Positions 43,418 through 52,367 of a stretch of DNA of 64,000 nucleotides are shown here, piece by piece (the first letter of the stretch is position 1; each line of letters opens with the position of its first letter). The stretch covers positions 1-64,000 of the forward strand of contig JBHOQS010000027.1 of NCBI GenBank assembly GCA_042408875.1, given 5' to 3'. Made by a program: the position numbers and the translations under genes. This DNA is from JBHOQS01 sp042408875. Lineage in GTDB: Bacteria; Chloroflexota; UBA11872; JBHOQS01. The notes under the pieces are model-generated. The model searched no databases, was not told the origin of the DNA, and worked only from the letters and a program-made list of their open reading frames with translations.

Positions 43418-43497
43418 GGCGCCGGCCGGGAGTCCGGCGAGGCCGCCGCCCAACGCGACAGCTGCACAGAACAGCCCTGCACCGTCTGAGCCAGGCC

Positions 43498-44703
43498 ATG
43501 CGTGTGCTCTCGTTTAGCCTTGATCCAACCATCGTCCCCGGCGTCACCGGCGATCATCGCGGCGACGCGGCGACGCGCCAGCGCGCGTACGCCGCACGCC
43601 TGGAGCGGTACGCCGTCATCACGAAGGCCCCGCGCGGCACACCTACTGTACGGCAGAGCGCCCCTGCGCCCGGCTTCACCATCACTGCCATCGGCGGATC
43701 GCGCCTGCTTTTCCTCCCTCGCATGCTGCATGAAGGTCTGCGCTTGACCTCGGCGGAGCACTTCGACCTGGTAACGGCCCAGGACGCCTGGCTGACTGGC
43801 CTGGTAGCGTACCTGCTGGCGCGCCAGCGCGGCCTGCGGCTCAATCTCCAGCTCCATTCTGACATCCTGGAGAATCCGCACTGGCGCGCTGAGAACCCGC
43901 TGCACCACCTGTATCATCCGCTGGCGAAGTGGCTGCTGCGCCGCGCCGACAGCGTGCGCGTCGGCACCGGCCGCGACCGGCGCAAGGTCATCGCCCTCGG
44001 TCTGCCGCCGGAGCGAGTGTACCTCCTGCCGGTCGCTGTTGACCTACGGCCGTTCGCCCAGGCAGACGGCTCTGCGTTGAGAGCCCGGCTCCTGGGCAGC
44101 CAGTACGATCGTCTGGTGCTGACCGTCGGACGGCTGGTGCCGGCAAAGGACCTGGACACGTTGCTCCAGGCGGCGCCTCTGGTGTGCAGGCATCACCCAC
44201 GTGCACGATTTGTCATCGTTGGCGCCGGTCCACGGCGCTCTCACTTGGAAGCATTGGCAGCGCGGCTCGGCCTGGGCGGAAAAGTGTACTTTGCCGGAGC
44301 AGTGCCGCACGAGCGTATCGCTCCATACTTCGCCGCATGCGATGTCTTCGCCCTGTCCTCGCTCTACGAGGGCACGAGCCTGGCTATGGTCGAGGCGCTG
44401 GCCTCCGGCAAGCCGGTGGTATGCACCGATGTGGCCGGCGCCGAGGACTGGCTAGGGCCGGGCTGTGGCGGCTTTGTGGTGCCGCAGCGCGATCCGGCCG
44501 CCCTGGCGGAGGGAATATGCTATCTTCTAAGCAACCCGGCGCAAGCAGCAGCGCTCGGCGCCGCCGGGCAGGAGCGTGTGCTGGCCCACTTCGACCGGCA
44601 GCAGCTCCTCGACGGCGTGATTGAGATGTGGCGGCAGACGGTCGCACGGGTGGTGCTTTCGCCCGGCCCTCGTTCGAGCCAGGCCGGAGCAGGCGAGACG
44701 TAG
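43498..44703 (+). CDS. GT4 glycosyltransferase
   Basis: A 401-residue GT-B enzyme. Signature segments are LTVGRLVPAKDLDTLLQAAP, VIVGAGPRRSHLEALAARLG and YEGTSLAMVEALASGKPVVC. The N-terminal domain includes FDLVTAQDAWLTGLVAYLLA, typical of acceptor-side Rossmann folds in this family. It follows the previous GT4 by 80 bases. Substrates are unknown. Confidence 0.9.
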   Translation: MRVLSFSLDPTIVPGVTGDHRGDAATRQRAYAARLERYAVITKAPRGTPTVRQSAPAPGFTITAIGGSRLLFLPRMLHEGLRLTSAEHFDLVTAQDAWLTGLVAYLLARQRGLRLNLQLHSDILENPHWRAENPLHHLYHPLAKWLLRRADSVRVGTGRDRRKVIALGLPPERVYLLPVAVDLRPFAQADGSALRARLLGSQYDRLVLTVGRLVPAKDLDTLLQAAPLVCRHHPRARFVIVGAGPRRSHLEALAARLGLGGKVYFAGAVPHERIAPYFAACDVFALSSLYEGTSLAMVEALASGKPVVCTDVAGAEDWLGPGCGGFVVPQRDPAALAEGICYLLSNPAQAAALGAAGQERVLAHFDRQQLLDGVIEMWRQTVARVVLSPGPRSSQAGAGET

Positions 44704-44735
44704 GGCTGCCAAGTACGTGCCGCCGGGAGGCGCGC

Positions 44736-45188
44736 ATGCGAGGTGCATTTCTTCGGCAGGTCGAGGTCGTGAGCGGACCGCTGGCGGGCCTGCTCGGCCT
44801 GGTCGGTCTGACATTTGCGCTCTTTGGCCCGACATACCGGCAGGTGGTGGTGACTGCTCCGGTCAGCAGCGGCAACGGTGTCCCCAGGACGGCGACCCAA
44901 ACGGAAATGGCAGCCAGCCTAGCGCAGCAGGGCTTGGAGACGATCACGATCATCTTCCTCCTGCTCATGCTGCTCGCTGTGCTGGGGGTCGCTGCTGGAG
45001 CATACCTGCATGAGAGGCGGGGCGCCGGGACTGGCATCCTTGTGCTCGCCATCTCAACGGTCCTGCTCTGGGCCGGTGTCCTGCTCAGCGCGTTTAGCAT
45101 CGGGGTGTTCTTGCTCCCCGCGGCGGTGCTGGGCACCGTCGCCCTGATCGTGGGGAGCTTCGCCCCACGCCCCGCGGATGTCTCGTGA
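44736..45188 (+). CDS. Small membrane protein, four predicted helices
   Basis: A 150-residue protein without a recognised family. Hydrophobic segments are GPLAGLLGLVGLTFALFG, IIFLLLMLLAVLGVAAGAYL, LVLAISTVLLWAGVLLSAF and FLLPAAVLGTVALIVGSF. ATG 44736 has GGGAGG upstream. It lies between two GT4 genes on the same strand and may help organise the glycan machinery, but nothing in the sequence shows a function. Confidence 0.6.
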   Translation: MRGAFLRQVEVVSGPLAGLLGLVGLTFALFGPTYRQVVVTAPVSSGNGVPRTATQTEMAASLAQQGLETITIIFLLLMLLAVLGVAAGAYLHERRGAGTGILVLAISTVLLWAGVLLSAFSIGVFLLPAAVLGTVALIVGSFAPRPADVS

Positions 45189-45220
45189 GAGCGGGGGTGC
45201 GGTAAGATAGCGGGGAGCAT

Positions 45221-46345
45221 ATGCGGCTGCTCCTGATCACGCAAAAGGTCGATCGCGACGACTGGGTGCTCGGCTTCGTGCACACGTGGCTGGAGCGCCT
45301 GGCCACTCGCGCCGGCCGGCTGGACGTGCTGGCCGGTCGAGCAGGCCGCGTTGCACTGCCATCAAATGTGCGCGTATTTGCGTTACGCCGGCGCGCCGGC
45401 GTCTCCAGGGCGCGGTTACTGCTGCGCTGGCATGCCCTTATGCGCCGGCTCATGGCGGAGGGACAGGATGCCGTGCTGGCACACATGTGTCCCCATTACG
45501 CTATCCTCGCCGCGCCGTACGCTCGCCTGGCCGGAGTGCCGCTCGGCCTGTGGTACACCCACCGCAGTGTTGACTGGCGTCTACGGCTGGCCCACGCGCT
45601 GGTGGACGTCGTACTCACGGCATCGCGGCAGAGCTTCCGGCTGCCCAGCCGGAAGGTCCGTATCCTGGGCCATGGCATCGACACGGCGGCTTTCTCGCCG
45701 GGGCCTGTGCCTGACGGGCAGCCGGTAGTGCTCTCCGCCGGACGAATCTCGCCGGCCAAGGGCCATGACGTTGTGCTGGATGCAGCGGCGCGGCTGATCA
45801 CCCGTGCGGGCGTTCCACCGTTCGAGGTGCAGCTCGCTGGCGAGGTCCACGTGGCCGCGGACGCCGCGTACCGTGCGCGACTGGCGGCCCGGGCAGCGCA
45901 GCCAGACCTCGCCGGGCGGGTGCGCTGGCTGGGGGCAGTTCCGCATGTGCGGATGCCGGCGGTCTACCGCGGCGCGACGGTGTTCGTCAACTGCTCAGAC
46001 ACCGGCAGTCTGGACAAAACCGTCCTAGAAGCGATGGCGTGTGGCACGCCGGTGCTGACCAGCAATGAGGCGTTTGTCGCACTCCTGCGCGAGGAGCAGC
46101 TTGGCCCGCTGCCCTCAGGGCTCGGCGGCTCGCTTACCTTCCCGCGCCGCGATGCCGCGGCGCTGGCTGAGAAGCTGGCTGCGCTGCTCGCACTGGACGC
46201 AGCACCGCGCGCGGCGCTGGGGGCGCGCCTGCGCCGGATCGTCGTCGAAGAGCACGACCTGGACGTGCTAGCGCAGCGGATCATCGAAGCATTGGCGCCG
46301 GCCGGCGCGCGGGCAGCAGCCCGCCCGATGCAGGCGCCCGAGTGA
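45221..46345 (+). CDS. GT4 glycosyltransferase
   Basis: A 374-residue GT-B enzyme. Visible segments are VVLSAGRISPAKGHDVVLDA near residue 168, VRWLGAVPHVRMPAVYRGA and SLDKTVLEAMACGTPVLTSN. The N-terminus, MRLLLITQKVDRDDWVLGF, is typical of GT4 proteins in exopolysaccharide loci. ATG 45221 has GGGGAG close upstream. Substrates are unknown. Confidence 0.88.
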   Translation: MRLLLITQKVDRDDWVLGFVHTWLERLATRAGRLDVLAGRAGRVALPSNVRVFALRRRAGVSRARLLLRWHALMRRLMAEGQDAVLAHMCPHYAILAAPYARLAGVPLGLWYTHRSVDWRLRLAHALVDVVLTASRQSFRLPSRKVRILGHGIDTAAFSPGPVPDGQPVVLSAGRISPAKGHDVVLDAAARLITRAGVPPFEVQLAGEVHVAADAAYRARLAARAAQPDLAGRVRWLGAVPHVRMPAVYRGATVFVNCSDTGSLDKTVLEAMACGTPVLTSNEAFVALLREEQLGPLPSGLGGSLTFPRRDAAALAEKLAALLALDAAPRAALGARLRRIVVEEHDLDVLAQRIIEALAPAGARAAARPMQAPE

Positions 46346-46409
46346 CCGCCGCCTGGCCGGATCGGGCGTCCCACTGGCTGCGCTGCGGTCATGCGAAGGG
46401 AGGCCACCT

Positions 46410-47765
46410 GTGGACCACTCGCTCAGACCTCTGACACGCCGTCGCTTGCTCACCCTGTGCGGGGGCGTAGCCATGCCGGTCGTGGCAGCCTGCGCCCGGC
46501 GCCCCGGGGCGCCGGGGGAGCCGGCCCAGACAGTCCAACAGACGCGGCCGGCAAGCATCACGCTGTGGGCGCCCGCGGTCGGCTGGTACGCCGAGTGGCA
46601 CCGCGAGCGTGTAGAGACGTTCATGCAGCAGAACCCCCAGATCAAGGTCACCATGGAGCCAGCCCAGTCCGAGGACAAGCTCCAGGTCGCGGTCGTCTCG
46701 AAGACGCCGCCGGATATCTGGCAGGCCAACTACATCCCGATGTTCAAGTGGGCATCGCAGGGCGCCCTGGAGCCAATCGATGCCTATCTTGGACCAGCCG
46801 GCAAGGCAGACCTGCACGACTGGGCACGCGATGGCTCCACATATCAGGGCAAGCTCTATCAGTGGCCCTGGATGCTCAACCCCACCGGCTTGGCGGTGAA
46901 CGCCAGCTTGTTCGACGAGCGCAGCGCCCGCCATCTGCTGCCCAAGCCGGGCATCGGCGCTGACTGGACGATCGAGCAGTTCCGCCAGGCGCTGCGGGCA
47001 GTCACCTATACCGACGCCTCTGGAGAGGTCTACGGCATCGCCATGCTGGCTGGCAGCACCGGCGGCGACTACTGGCAGATCATGTACCTGTGGGGCCACG
47101 GCGCCGAGCTCTATAGCCAGGATGAAAGCCAGGTGGTGATCTGTAGCGCCGAGGGCATCCAGGGCATGCAGTTCTTGGCCGACCTGGTGCATCGCGACCG
47201 CGTGGTCGCACCCGGCGCCGACAGGATGACGTATAATGACACGCTCAATCTCTTTCTGAACAAGCGCGTGGCGATGATCGGTGGATCACCGAGCACGGTC
47301 GGCAACGTCGAGCGCGGCCTCAAAGACGGCAGCATCACACCACCGTTCGAGGCGCTGTTCCTCCCACCGCCACACGCCCCCGGCAAAAAGCCGGCAGCGT
47401 TCGTTGCGATCCAGGGGCATCTCGTGTTTAAGGTAGACGACACAGCGCGGCGGGATGCAGCTATGGCGCTAGGCCGGTTCCTCACCGGGCCGGAGTCCCA
47501 GAAGACGATTACGCCGGGCGGTGAGCTGCCGGTGCGCAAGTCGGTCGGGAACATCTACCCGGACGACATCAACCGCACCACTGCGTTCGGCATCATCGTG
47601 AATAACTATGCCCGCTCGATGGGTCGCTTCCCGGAGAACGGCGAGATCCGCAAGCTCTGGCAGGCCGCCGCGCAGGCGGTCTTTCGTAACGAGAAATCTC
47701 CGAAAGAAGCGTTGGAGCAGATGTGTCGGGACGCGGTGCCGATCATGGCTAACCGCACCAGGTGA
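46410..47765 (+). CDS. Extracellular solute-binding protein, family 1 (Tat lipoprotein)
   Basis: A 451-residue lipoprotein: RRR at residues 10-12 and lipobox Cys 28 (VVAAC). The mature part has ITLWAPAVGWYAEWHRERVE, the family 1 start, and FLTGPESQKTITPGGELPVR near the C-terminus. GTG 46410 follows GGGAGG. It lies between a GT4 and an acyltransferase gene with no permease nearby, and its stop overlaps the acyltransferase start. Ligand unknown, probably a saccharide. Confidence 0.87.
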   Translation: MDHSLRPLTRRRLLTLCGGVAMPVVAACARRPGAPGEPAQTVQQTRPASITLWAPAVGWYAEWHRERVETFMQQNPQIKVTMEPAQSEDKLQVAVVSKTPPDIWQANYIPMFKWASQGALEPIDAYLGPAGKADLHDWARDGSTYQGKLYQWPWMLNPTGLAVNASLFDERSARHLLPKPGIGADWTIEQFRQALRAVTYTDASGEVYGIAMLAGSTGGDYWQIMYLWGHGAELYSQDESQVVICSAEGIQGMQFLADLVHRDRVVAPGADRMTYNDTLNLFLNKRVAMIGGSPSTVGNVERGLKDGSITPPFEALFLPPPHAPGKKPAAFVAIQGHLVFKVDDTARRDAAMALGRFLTGPESQKTITPGGELPVRKSVGNIYPDDINRTTAFGIIVNNYARSMGRFPENGEIRKLWQAAAQAVFRNEKSPKEALEQMCRDAVPIMANRTR

Positions 47766-48367
47766 CGCGAGTGCTCGCGCTGGCGTTCTGTCGGGCGCTG
47801 TTTGCGCTGCCCGACTTTCAGCGGGTTGAGCCGTACTGGCGGGCACTGCGGGCACTGCGCGTGGCGGCCTTGCGGCGCCTGCCCAACGTACGGATCGGCC
47901 GCAATGTCTCGATCAGCCGCGGCTTCTACTTCTGGTCGCGGCTGGCGCTCGACATCGGTGATGACTGCGTGATCAAGGAAGACGTGCGGCTCGGCGTGGG
48001 CACCACCCATATCGATCGGCCGTATTTTCGCTGCGGGCCGCGCACGGTGATCCTGGCCTGCGCGAACATCGATTGTAGCGGCGGCGTAGAGGTCGGCAGC
48101 GACACCCATGTGGGGCGGAACTGCCTTGTATTCAGCCACACGCACGACATATCAGCGAAGGCAGTGCGCGTGCTCGACGCACCGGAGACCTGTGCTCCCG
48201 TGCGCATCGGCGACGACGTGATGATCTTTAGCGATGTGGTGATCCTGCAGGGCGTGACGGTAGGCACCGGCGCGGTGCTGGCGGTGCGGAGCGTCGTCAC
48301 GCGAGACGTGCCGCCGTACACCATTGTCGCCGGTGTGCCAGCGAAGCCGATTGGAGCACGCACGTGA
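47762..48367 (+). CDS. Left-handed beta-helix acyltransferase
   Basis: A 201-residue protein of the LbH/CysE-LacA-NodL superfamily. Hexapeptide repeats run from about residue 42 (VRIGRNVSISRGFYFW, ALDIGDDCVIKEDVRLGVG) to 190, with RIGDDVMIFSDVVILQGVTV and the terminal VTRDVPPYTIVAGVPAKPIG. Family members acetylate sugars. It is coupled on both sides by GTGA overlaps (47762 and 48364), placing it in the glycan operon. Confidence 0.9.
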   Translation: MTRVLALAFCRALFALPDFQRVEPYWRALRALRVAALRRLPNVRIGRNVSISRGFYFWSRLALDIGDDCVIKEDVRLGVGTTHIDRPYFRCGPRTVILACANIDCSGGVEVGSDTHVGRNCLVFSHTHDISAKAVRVLDAPETCAPVRIGDDVMIFSDVVILQGVTVGTGAVLAVRSVVTRDVPPYTIVAGVPAKPIGART

Positions 48368-50061
48368 AGCGCACATCTGATCTGGCGCGGCGGAACGGCC
48401 AGGCGCGCAAGCTCGAGCCCGCCCTCGCCGTGCTACTCTCCGCTGAGTCCCGGCGAGACGTACACTCTCCCCGGCTCTCGCGCAGCCAGCGCGTCTGGCG
48501 CTGGCTGCAGTGTCATCACCTGCTCTTCATCGTTCTGACGGCGATCCTGCTGGCACTGGTGCAGCTCGGCCCGCATCTGACGCCCAAGTTCGGCGATAAC
48601 GCCGAGTTCTTGTTGCTTGGCCAGTCATTGGCAAGCGGCCGCGGCTACGCCTGGGTCAACGATCCTGCCGCCGGGCCGCACGCCAAGTACCCGCCCGGCT
48701 ATCCACTGCTTATCGCCGGTGTGCTCCTTCTCACCGGCACCGTCAACGCTCTGCCGACGGCCGTTCCGTATGTAAAAGCACTCTCGGTTGGGCTGTTCGC
48801 TGCCTCGCTGCCGTTGCTGTACCGGCTCATCGAGCGGCGCGCCGGGCGTGGTGTAGCGACTGCCGTCACGCTGTTGACGGCGGTGAACCCGTTCATGCTG
48901 AAGTACGCCACCGAAGTGCTGTCCGAGATACCATACCTGTTCGCTTCACTAGGGGCGCTGACAGTCCTGGAGCGAGACACGCGCCGGCCGGCCAGGAGAT
49001 GGCGCGCTGCGCAGGCGCTGCTCATCGGCGGGGCCCTGGCGCTGCCGTATTACGTACGCACAACCGGCGCATTGCTCGTACCGGCAGCGCTGTTCTGGCT
49101 TGGCCTGCAACGTCGCTACCGTGAGGCAGCCCTGGCCAGCGCCGGTGCGGTGCTGGTGCTTCTGCCCTGGGAGCTACGGAACCGTCTGCTGGTAGGCTGG
49201 ACCGTCTACGGCGGTCAGTTCTTCGGGAAAGACGCAGCGAACTTGAACTACGAGCCCGCCGCACTGAGCGACTACGTCCAGCGTATCAGCGAGAATGTGG
49301 TCACGTACTTCACCGATGCCTTTGACACGCGCTTTGCCTGGGCGTTACCGTTCGTGTCGATTCCGCTGTTCGCCCTGGCTGTGTTGGGCTTCTGGCGAGC
49401 CCTACGGCGGCCGACTGCGGTGGAGCCGTATGTGGCGCTCTATGGCATTGTCTGCCTGCTCTGGCCGTTTGCCGGCGGTCGCTTCATCGTGCCAGTCGTG
49501 CCGTTTCTGCTCTACTATGTGATCCTGGCGCTGCTGTGGCTGGCACCGCGCCTCTCCACAGCGCTTGGGCTCGGCTTGTCGGTGAAACAGCCGGCAGCAG
49601 TCCTCGCTGCTGCCGTGCTCGCCGGCGCCCTGCCATCGCTGGCTATCGATGCGCGGCAGAGCTGGTATAACCTGCGTCACCTGCGCGCCGACCCGGCGAC
49701 GTACTACGCCACCCAGGCGGACTGGTCGAGCTTCCTGCGCGCGGCGGCGTGGCTGCGCGAGCACGCCGAGCTGAACGCGGTGATCATGTCGCGCAAAGAC
49801 TTTCTGATGTATGTGTACGGCGGGCGGCTTTCCGTGAAGTACCGCTATTCCACCGAGCCCGAGGAGCTGGAGCCGCTCCTGGCCGCGCGCGAGCCGCGCT
49901 ACATCGTCGAAGACGCCTTCGACTTCATGGCCGGTGAGTTCGCGCCGCTACGTCCGGCCCTGGAGGCGCGTGGCGCCGGGCTACAGCTCGTCTACGAGAC
50001 ACCTGGCCCGCGCGTCGTGCGCGTCTGGCGGTTACTCCAGCCCGGACGAGGCGGATCATAG
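48364..50061 (+). CDS. GT-C-type membrane glycosyltransferase
   Basis: A 565-residue polytopic protein. After a 50-residue cytoplasmic start and a first helix (LLFIVLTAILLALVQLG), the loop has FGDNAEFLLLGQSLASGRGY and KYPPGYPLLIAGVLL, typical of ArnT/GT39-like enzymes. About nine further helices follow, then a soluble C-terminal domain of about 130 residues. It would use polyprenyl-phosphate sugars. The start is GTG 48364, overlapping the acyltransferase stop. Confidence 0.8.
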   Translation: MKRTSDLARRNGQARKLEPALAVLLSAESRRDVHSPRLSRSQRVWRWLQCHHLLFIVLTAILLALVQLGPHLTPKFGDNAEFLLLGQSLASGRGYAWVNDPAAGPHAKYPPGYPLLIAGVLLLTGTVNALPTAVPYVKALSVGLFAASLPLLYRLIERRAGRGVATAVTLLTAVNPFMLKYATEVLSEIPYLFASLGALTVLERDTRRPARRWRAAQALLIGGALALPYYVRTTGALLVPAALFWLGLQRRYREAALASAGAVLVLLPWELRNRLLVGWTVYGGQFFGKDAANLNYEPAALSDYVQRISENVVTYFTDAFDTRFAWALPFVSIPLFALAVLGFWRALRRPTAVEPYVALYGIVCLLWPFAGGRFIVPVVPFLLYYVILALLWLAPRLSTALGLGLSVKQPAAVLAAAVLAGALPSLAIDARQSWYNLRHLRADPATYYATQADWSSFLRAAAWLREHAELNAVIMSRKDFLMYVYGGRLSVKYRYSTEPEELEPLLAAREPRYIVEDAFDFMAGEFAPLRPALEARGAGLQLVYETPGPRVVRVWRLLQPGRGGS

Positions 50062-50238
50062 TTTCCCCCTCAGAGGCGAAGTCCTCAGAGGGACGAATCA
50101 TCCATGCGCCACCCTGGAGGGGCGAATACTGGGGCGACCCCCTTCATCGAGCGGCTCGCCCATCCTTCCCTACCTCGAAGAGGCGAATAATCGTTTGCCC
50201 CGCCAGAAAAGACGAAAAAGACGAAGGTACGGGCATTC

Positions 50239-51330
50239 ATGCTACGGCTGCTGTACGTATATTCCACCCGCAAGCGTGCCCTGCTGGAGGCGTGGCAACG
50301 CGGGGAGCAGCCAGACAACCTGTTGTTCGGCTACAACTGGATGCACGAACTGGGCGTACAGGCGACGCTGTATGAACCCGAGTATGGGCCGCTGGGTCGG
50401 CGCATCTACCAGCTCGTTGGCCGGCTCGGCCCCGAGGCGGTGCAGCTTCGCACGCTGCCGCTCTTCCCGCGGCATGACGCCGTCTTCCTCACCGTTGGCC
50501 TGGGGCTGGCCCTGCTCAGTACGCTGCTCGGCCCGAAGCGGCCGCCCCTGATCTATTTTAACCAGCGCTTGAGCACGCTGCTGCGCCGGGGGGGTCTAGT
50601 CGGGCTACTGGTGCGCCTGGCGGCGCCTCGCTGTGACCGCATTGTCTGCATCTCGCGCGGCCAGATGCGCGTGCTACGCGAGCGGTGCGGCATTCCAGCC
50701 GAGCGGCTGGCCTTCGTACCGCTCAACATCGACGCGCCCTTCTTCACCAATGACCTGCCACCCCAGCCCGACGGCCCGATCGTGGCGGTAGGGCGCGATC
50801 CAGCGCGGGACTACCGCACGCTGGTGGAGGCAGTGCGCCCGCTGCGCCGGGAGGTACACATCGCCACGAGCCCTGAGCGCCTCGCTGGCATCGACCTGCC
50901 ACCGCACGTCGTGCCGCACTACAACGCGCCGGGCACGCTCGTGCGCGAGCTCTACCGCCGCGCGGCGCTGGTGGTCGTCCCCACCCAACTCGAGGATGGC
51001 CAGGGCACCGGGTCAGACATCTCAGGGGGCTTCGCGCTGCTGGAGGCGCTGTGCATGAACCGGCCGGTGCTCGCCACCCGCCGCGAGAGCCTGGCCGACT
51101 ATGTAGCCGAGCCAGAGGAGATCCGCACCGTGCCACCGCGCGACCCGCAGGCGCTGCAACAGGCGATCGTCGAGCTCCTGCACCACCCGGACGATGCCGC
51201 CGCCATGGCCGCGCGCGCCTGTGCTCGCGTGCGTAGCGAGTACACTAGCCGGCGCTTTGCCGAGCGCATCGCCGCGCTGGCGGCTGAGGTAGCCAGCCGC
51301 CGGCCTGAAACGCGCCAGCAGGCTTGCTAA
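50239..51330 (+). CDS. GT4-like glycosyltransferase
   Basis: A 363-residue GT-B protein. LIYFNQRLSTLLRRGGLVGL and CDRIVCISRGQMRVL lie in the N-terminal half; PIVAVGRDPARDYRTLVEAV and SDISGGFALLEALCMNRPVL lie in the C-terminal half. It is more divergent than the other GT4 enzymes here. The 177-base gap upstream contains several GAGGCGAA-like sequences and no gene. The ribosome site is weak. Substrates are unknown. Confidence 0.8.
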   Translation: MLRLLYVYSTRKRALLEAWQRGEQPDNLLFGYNWMHELGVQATLYEPEYGPLGRRIYQLVGRLGPEAVQLRTLPLFPRHDAVFLTVGLGLALLSTLLGPKRPPLIYFNQRLSTLLRRGGLVGLLVRLAAPRCDRIVCISRGQMRVLRERCGIPAERLAFVPLNIDAPFFTNDLPPQPDGPIVAVGRDPARDYRTLVEAVRPLRREVHIATSPERLAGIDLPPHVVPHYNAPGTLVRELYRRAALVVVPTQLEDGQGTGSDISGGFALLEALCMNRPVLATRRESLADYVAEPEEIRTVPPRDPQALQQAIVELLHHPDDAAAMAARACARVRSEYTSRRFAERIAALAAEVASRRPETRQQAC

Positions 51331-51372
51331 TGCAGCACCTGCGGGGCTACGATTCACTCGATCAATCAGGCG

Positions 51373-52128
51373 ATGAACCGAGAAGCAATGTTCGCTCGCA
51401 ACGGAGCACTGCCGTTCATCTTCTTTGACGTCGGGGAGACGCTCCTGCACGCGCCACCGTCATGGCATGCCGTCGTGGCCGAGGTGTGCGCGCAGCGCGG
51501 CCGGCCGGTGCCTGCTGAGCTGATCGCCGCTGCCGAGCCAGCCGTATGGCGCGCGGTGCGCGCGGGCCCGCACGACCTGCCGCAGCGCTGGACGCTCAGT
51601 CGCGAGGCCTCACAGCGCTTCTGGCTATGGGTGTACGACCGCGTGCTCGCCGAAGCTGGGCTCTCCGAGGCCGAGCGCGCCGGCCTGGCCGAGGCGTGTC
51701 TCGAGCGCTTCCTCCATCACGATACTTGGCATCTCTTCCCTGACGCCCTGCCGGTCATCAGGCAGCTCCACGCCCAAGGCTACCGTATGGGGATCATCTC
51801 CAACTGGGAAGACTGGCTGGAAGCTGTCCTGGTCAAGCGCGAGATCGCCAGCTATTTCGATCCAGTGGTGATCTCCGGAGCAGTCGGCTACGAGAAACCT
51901 GATCGGGAGATCTTCGAGCTGGCCCTGTCTCGCGCTGGCGTTGTCCCGAGGGATGCCATCCACATCGGTGACAACCCCGAGGCCGATGTCGCAGGTGCCC
52001 GCGCTGCCGGCATCACCCCGGTGCTGCTCGATCGCTCCGGCCGCTTCGACAGCGCTGCCCTGGACTGCTACCGCATCACCAGCCTGCACGAGCTGCCCGG
52101 GGTGGTGAGCGTACTACGTACTGCGTAA
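51373..52128 (+). CDS. HAD-superfamily hydrolase
   Basis: A 251-residue HAD-like hydrolase of HDHD3/YjjG type. Motif I is FFDVGETLLHAP (DxG rather than DxD), motif II IISNWEDW, motif III Lys in GYEKPDREIFELAL, and motif IV HIGDNPEADVAGARAAG. A helical cap lies between motifs I and II. It likely dephosphorylates a sugar or nucleotide phosphate; the substrate is not evident. ATG 51388 is an alternative start. The stop lies inside a cluster of TACGTA-like sequences. Confidence 0.87.
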   Translation: MNREAMFARNGALPFIFFDVGETLLHAPPSWHAVVAEVCAQRGRPVPAELIAAAEPAVWRAVRAGPHDLPQRWTLSREASQRFWLWVYDRVLAEAGLSEAERAGLAEACLERFLHHDTWHLFPDALPVIRQLHAQGYRMGIISNWEDWLEAVLVKREIASYFDPVVISGAVGYEKPDREIFELALSRAGVVPRDAIHIGDNPEADVAGARAAGITPVLLDRSGRFDSAALDCYRITSLHELPGVVSVLRTA

Positions 52129-52218
52129 TACGTAAAGTACGTAAAGACTGCCAGACCACTCTGCCGGTATGCAGGAGCCGCTGCGGTATGGCGTGGGTCC
52201 TGGAGTTCTACGCAGTAC
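52111..52218. repeat. Inverted repeat and TACGTA-rich cluster after the HAD gene
   Basis: GTACTGCGTA (52118-52127) and TACGCAGTAC (52209-52218) are perfect inverse complements 81 bases apart. The left side also carries repeated TACGTA-type units (52111-52147). It resembles the GTAC-rich tandem repeat at 591-618. Confidence 0.5.
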
Positions 52219-52367
52219 GGAGTATTCAGTAACTATTTGTTCCTCCCTGCCGGTTGCCAGGAGAAGACCCGCATACTACACTGATGCTGGACTGGTCGTC
52301 CGCCCCCCCACAATGCTCCGTTATGTTGCTATGTCGTATAGGGAAACGCAGGAAGGGAGGCCCGCGT

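Noticed and set aside
50062..50238. Repeated GAGGCGAA-like sequences as a CRISPR-like array
   Set aside because: Units are short, irregularly spaced and imperfect, with no constant-length spacers.
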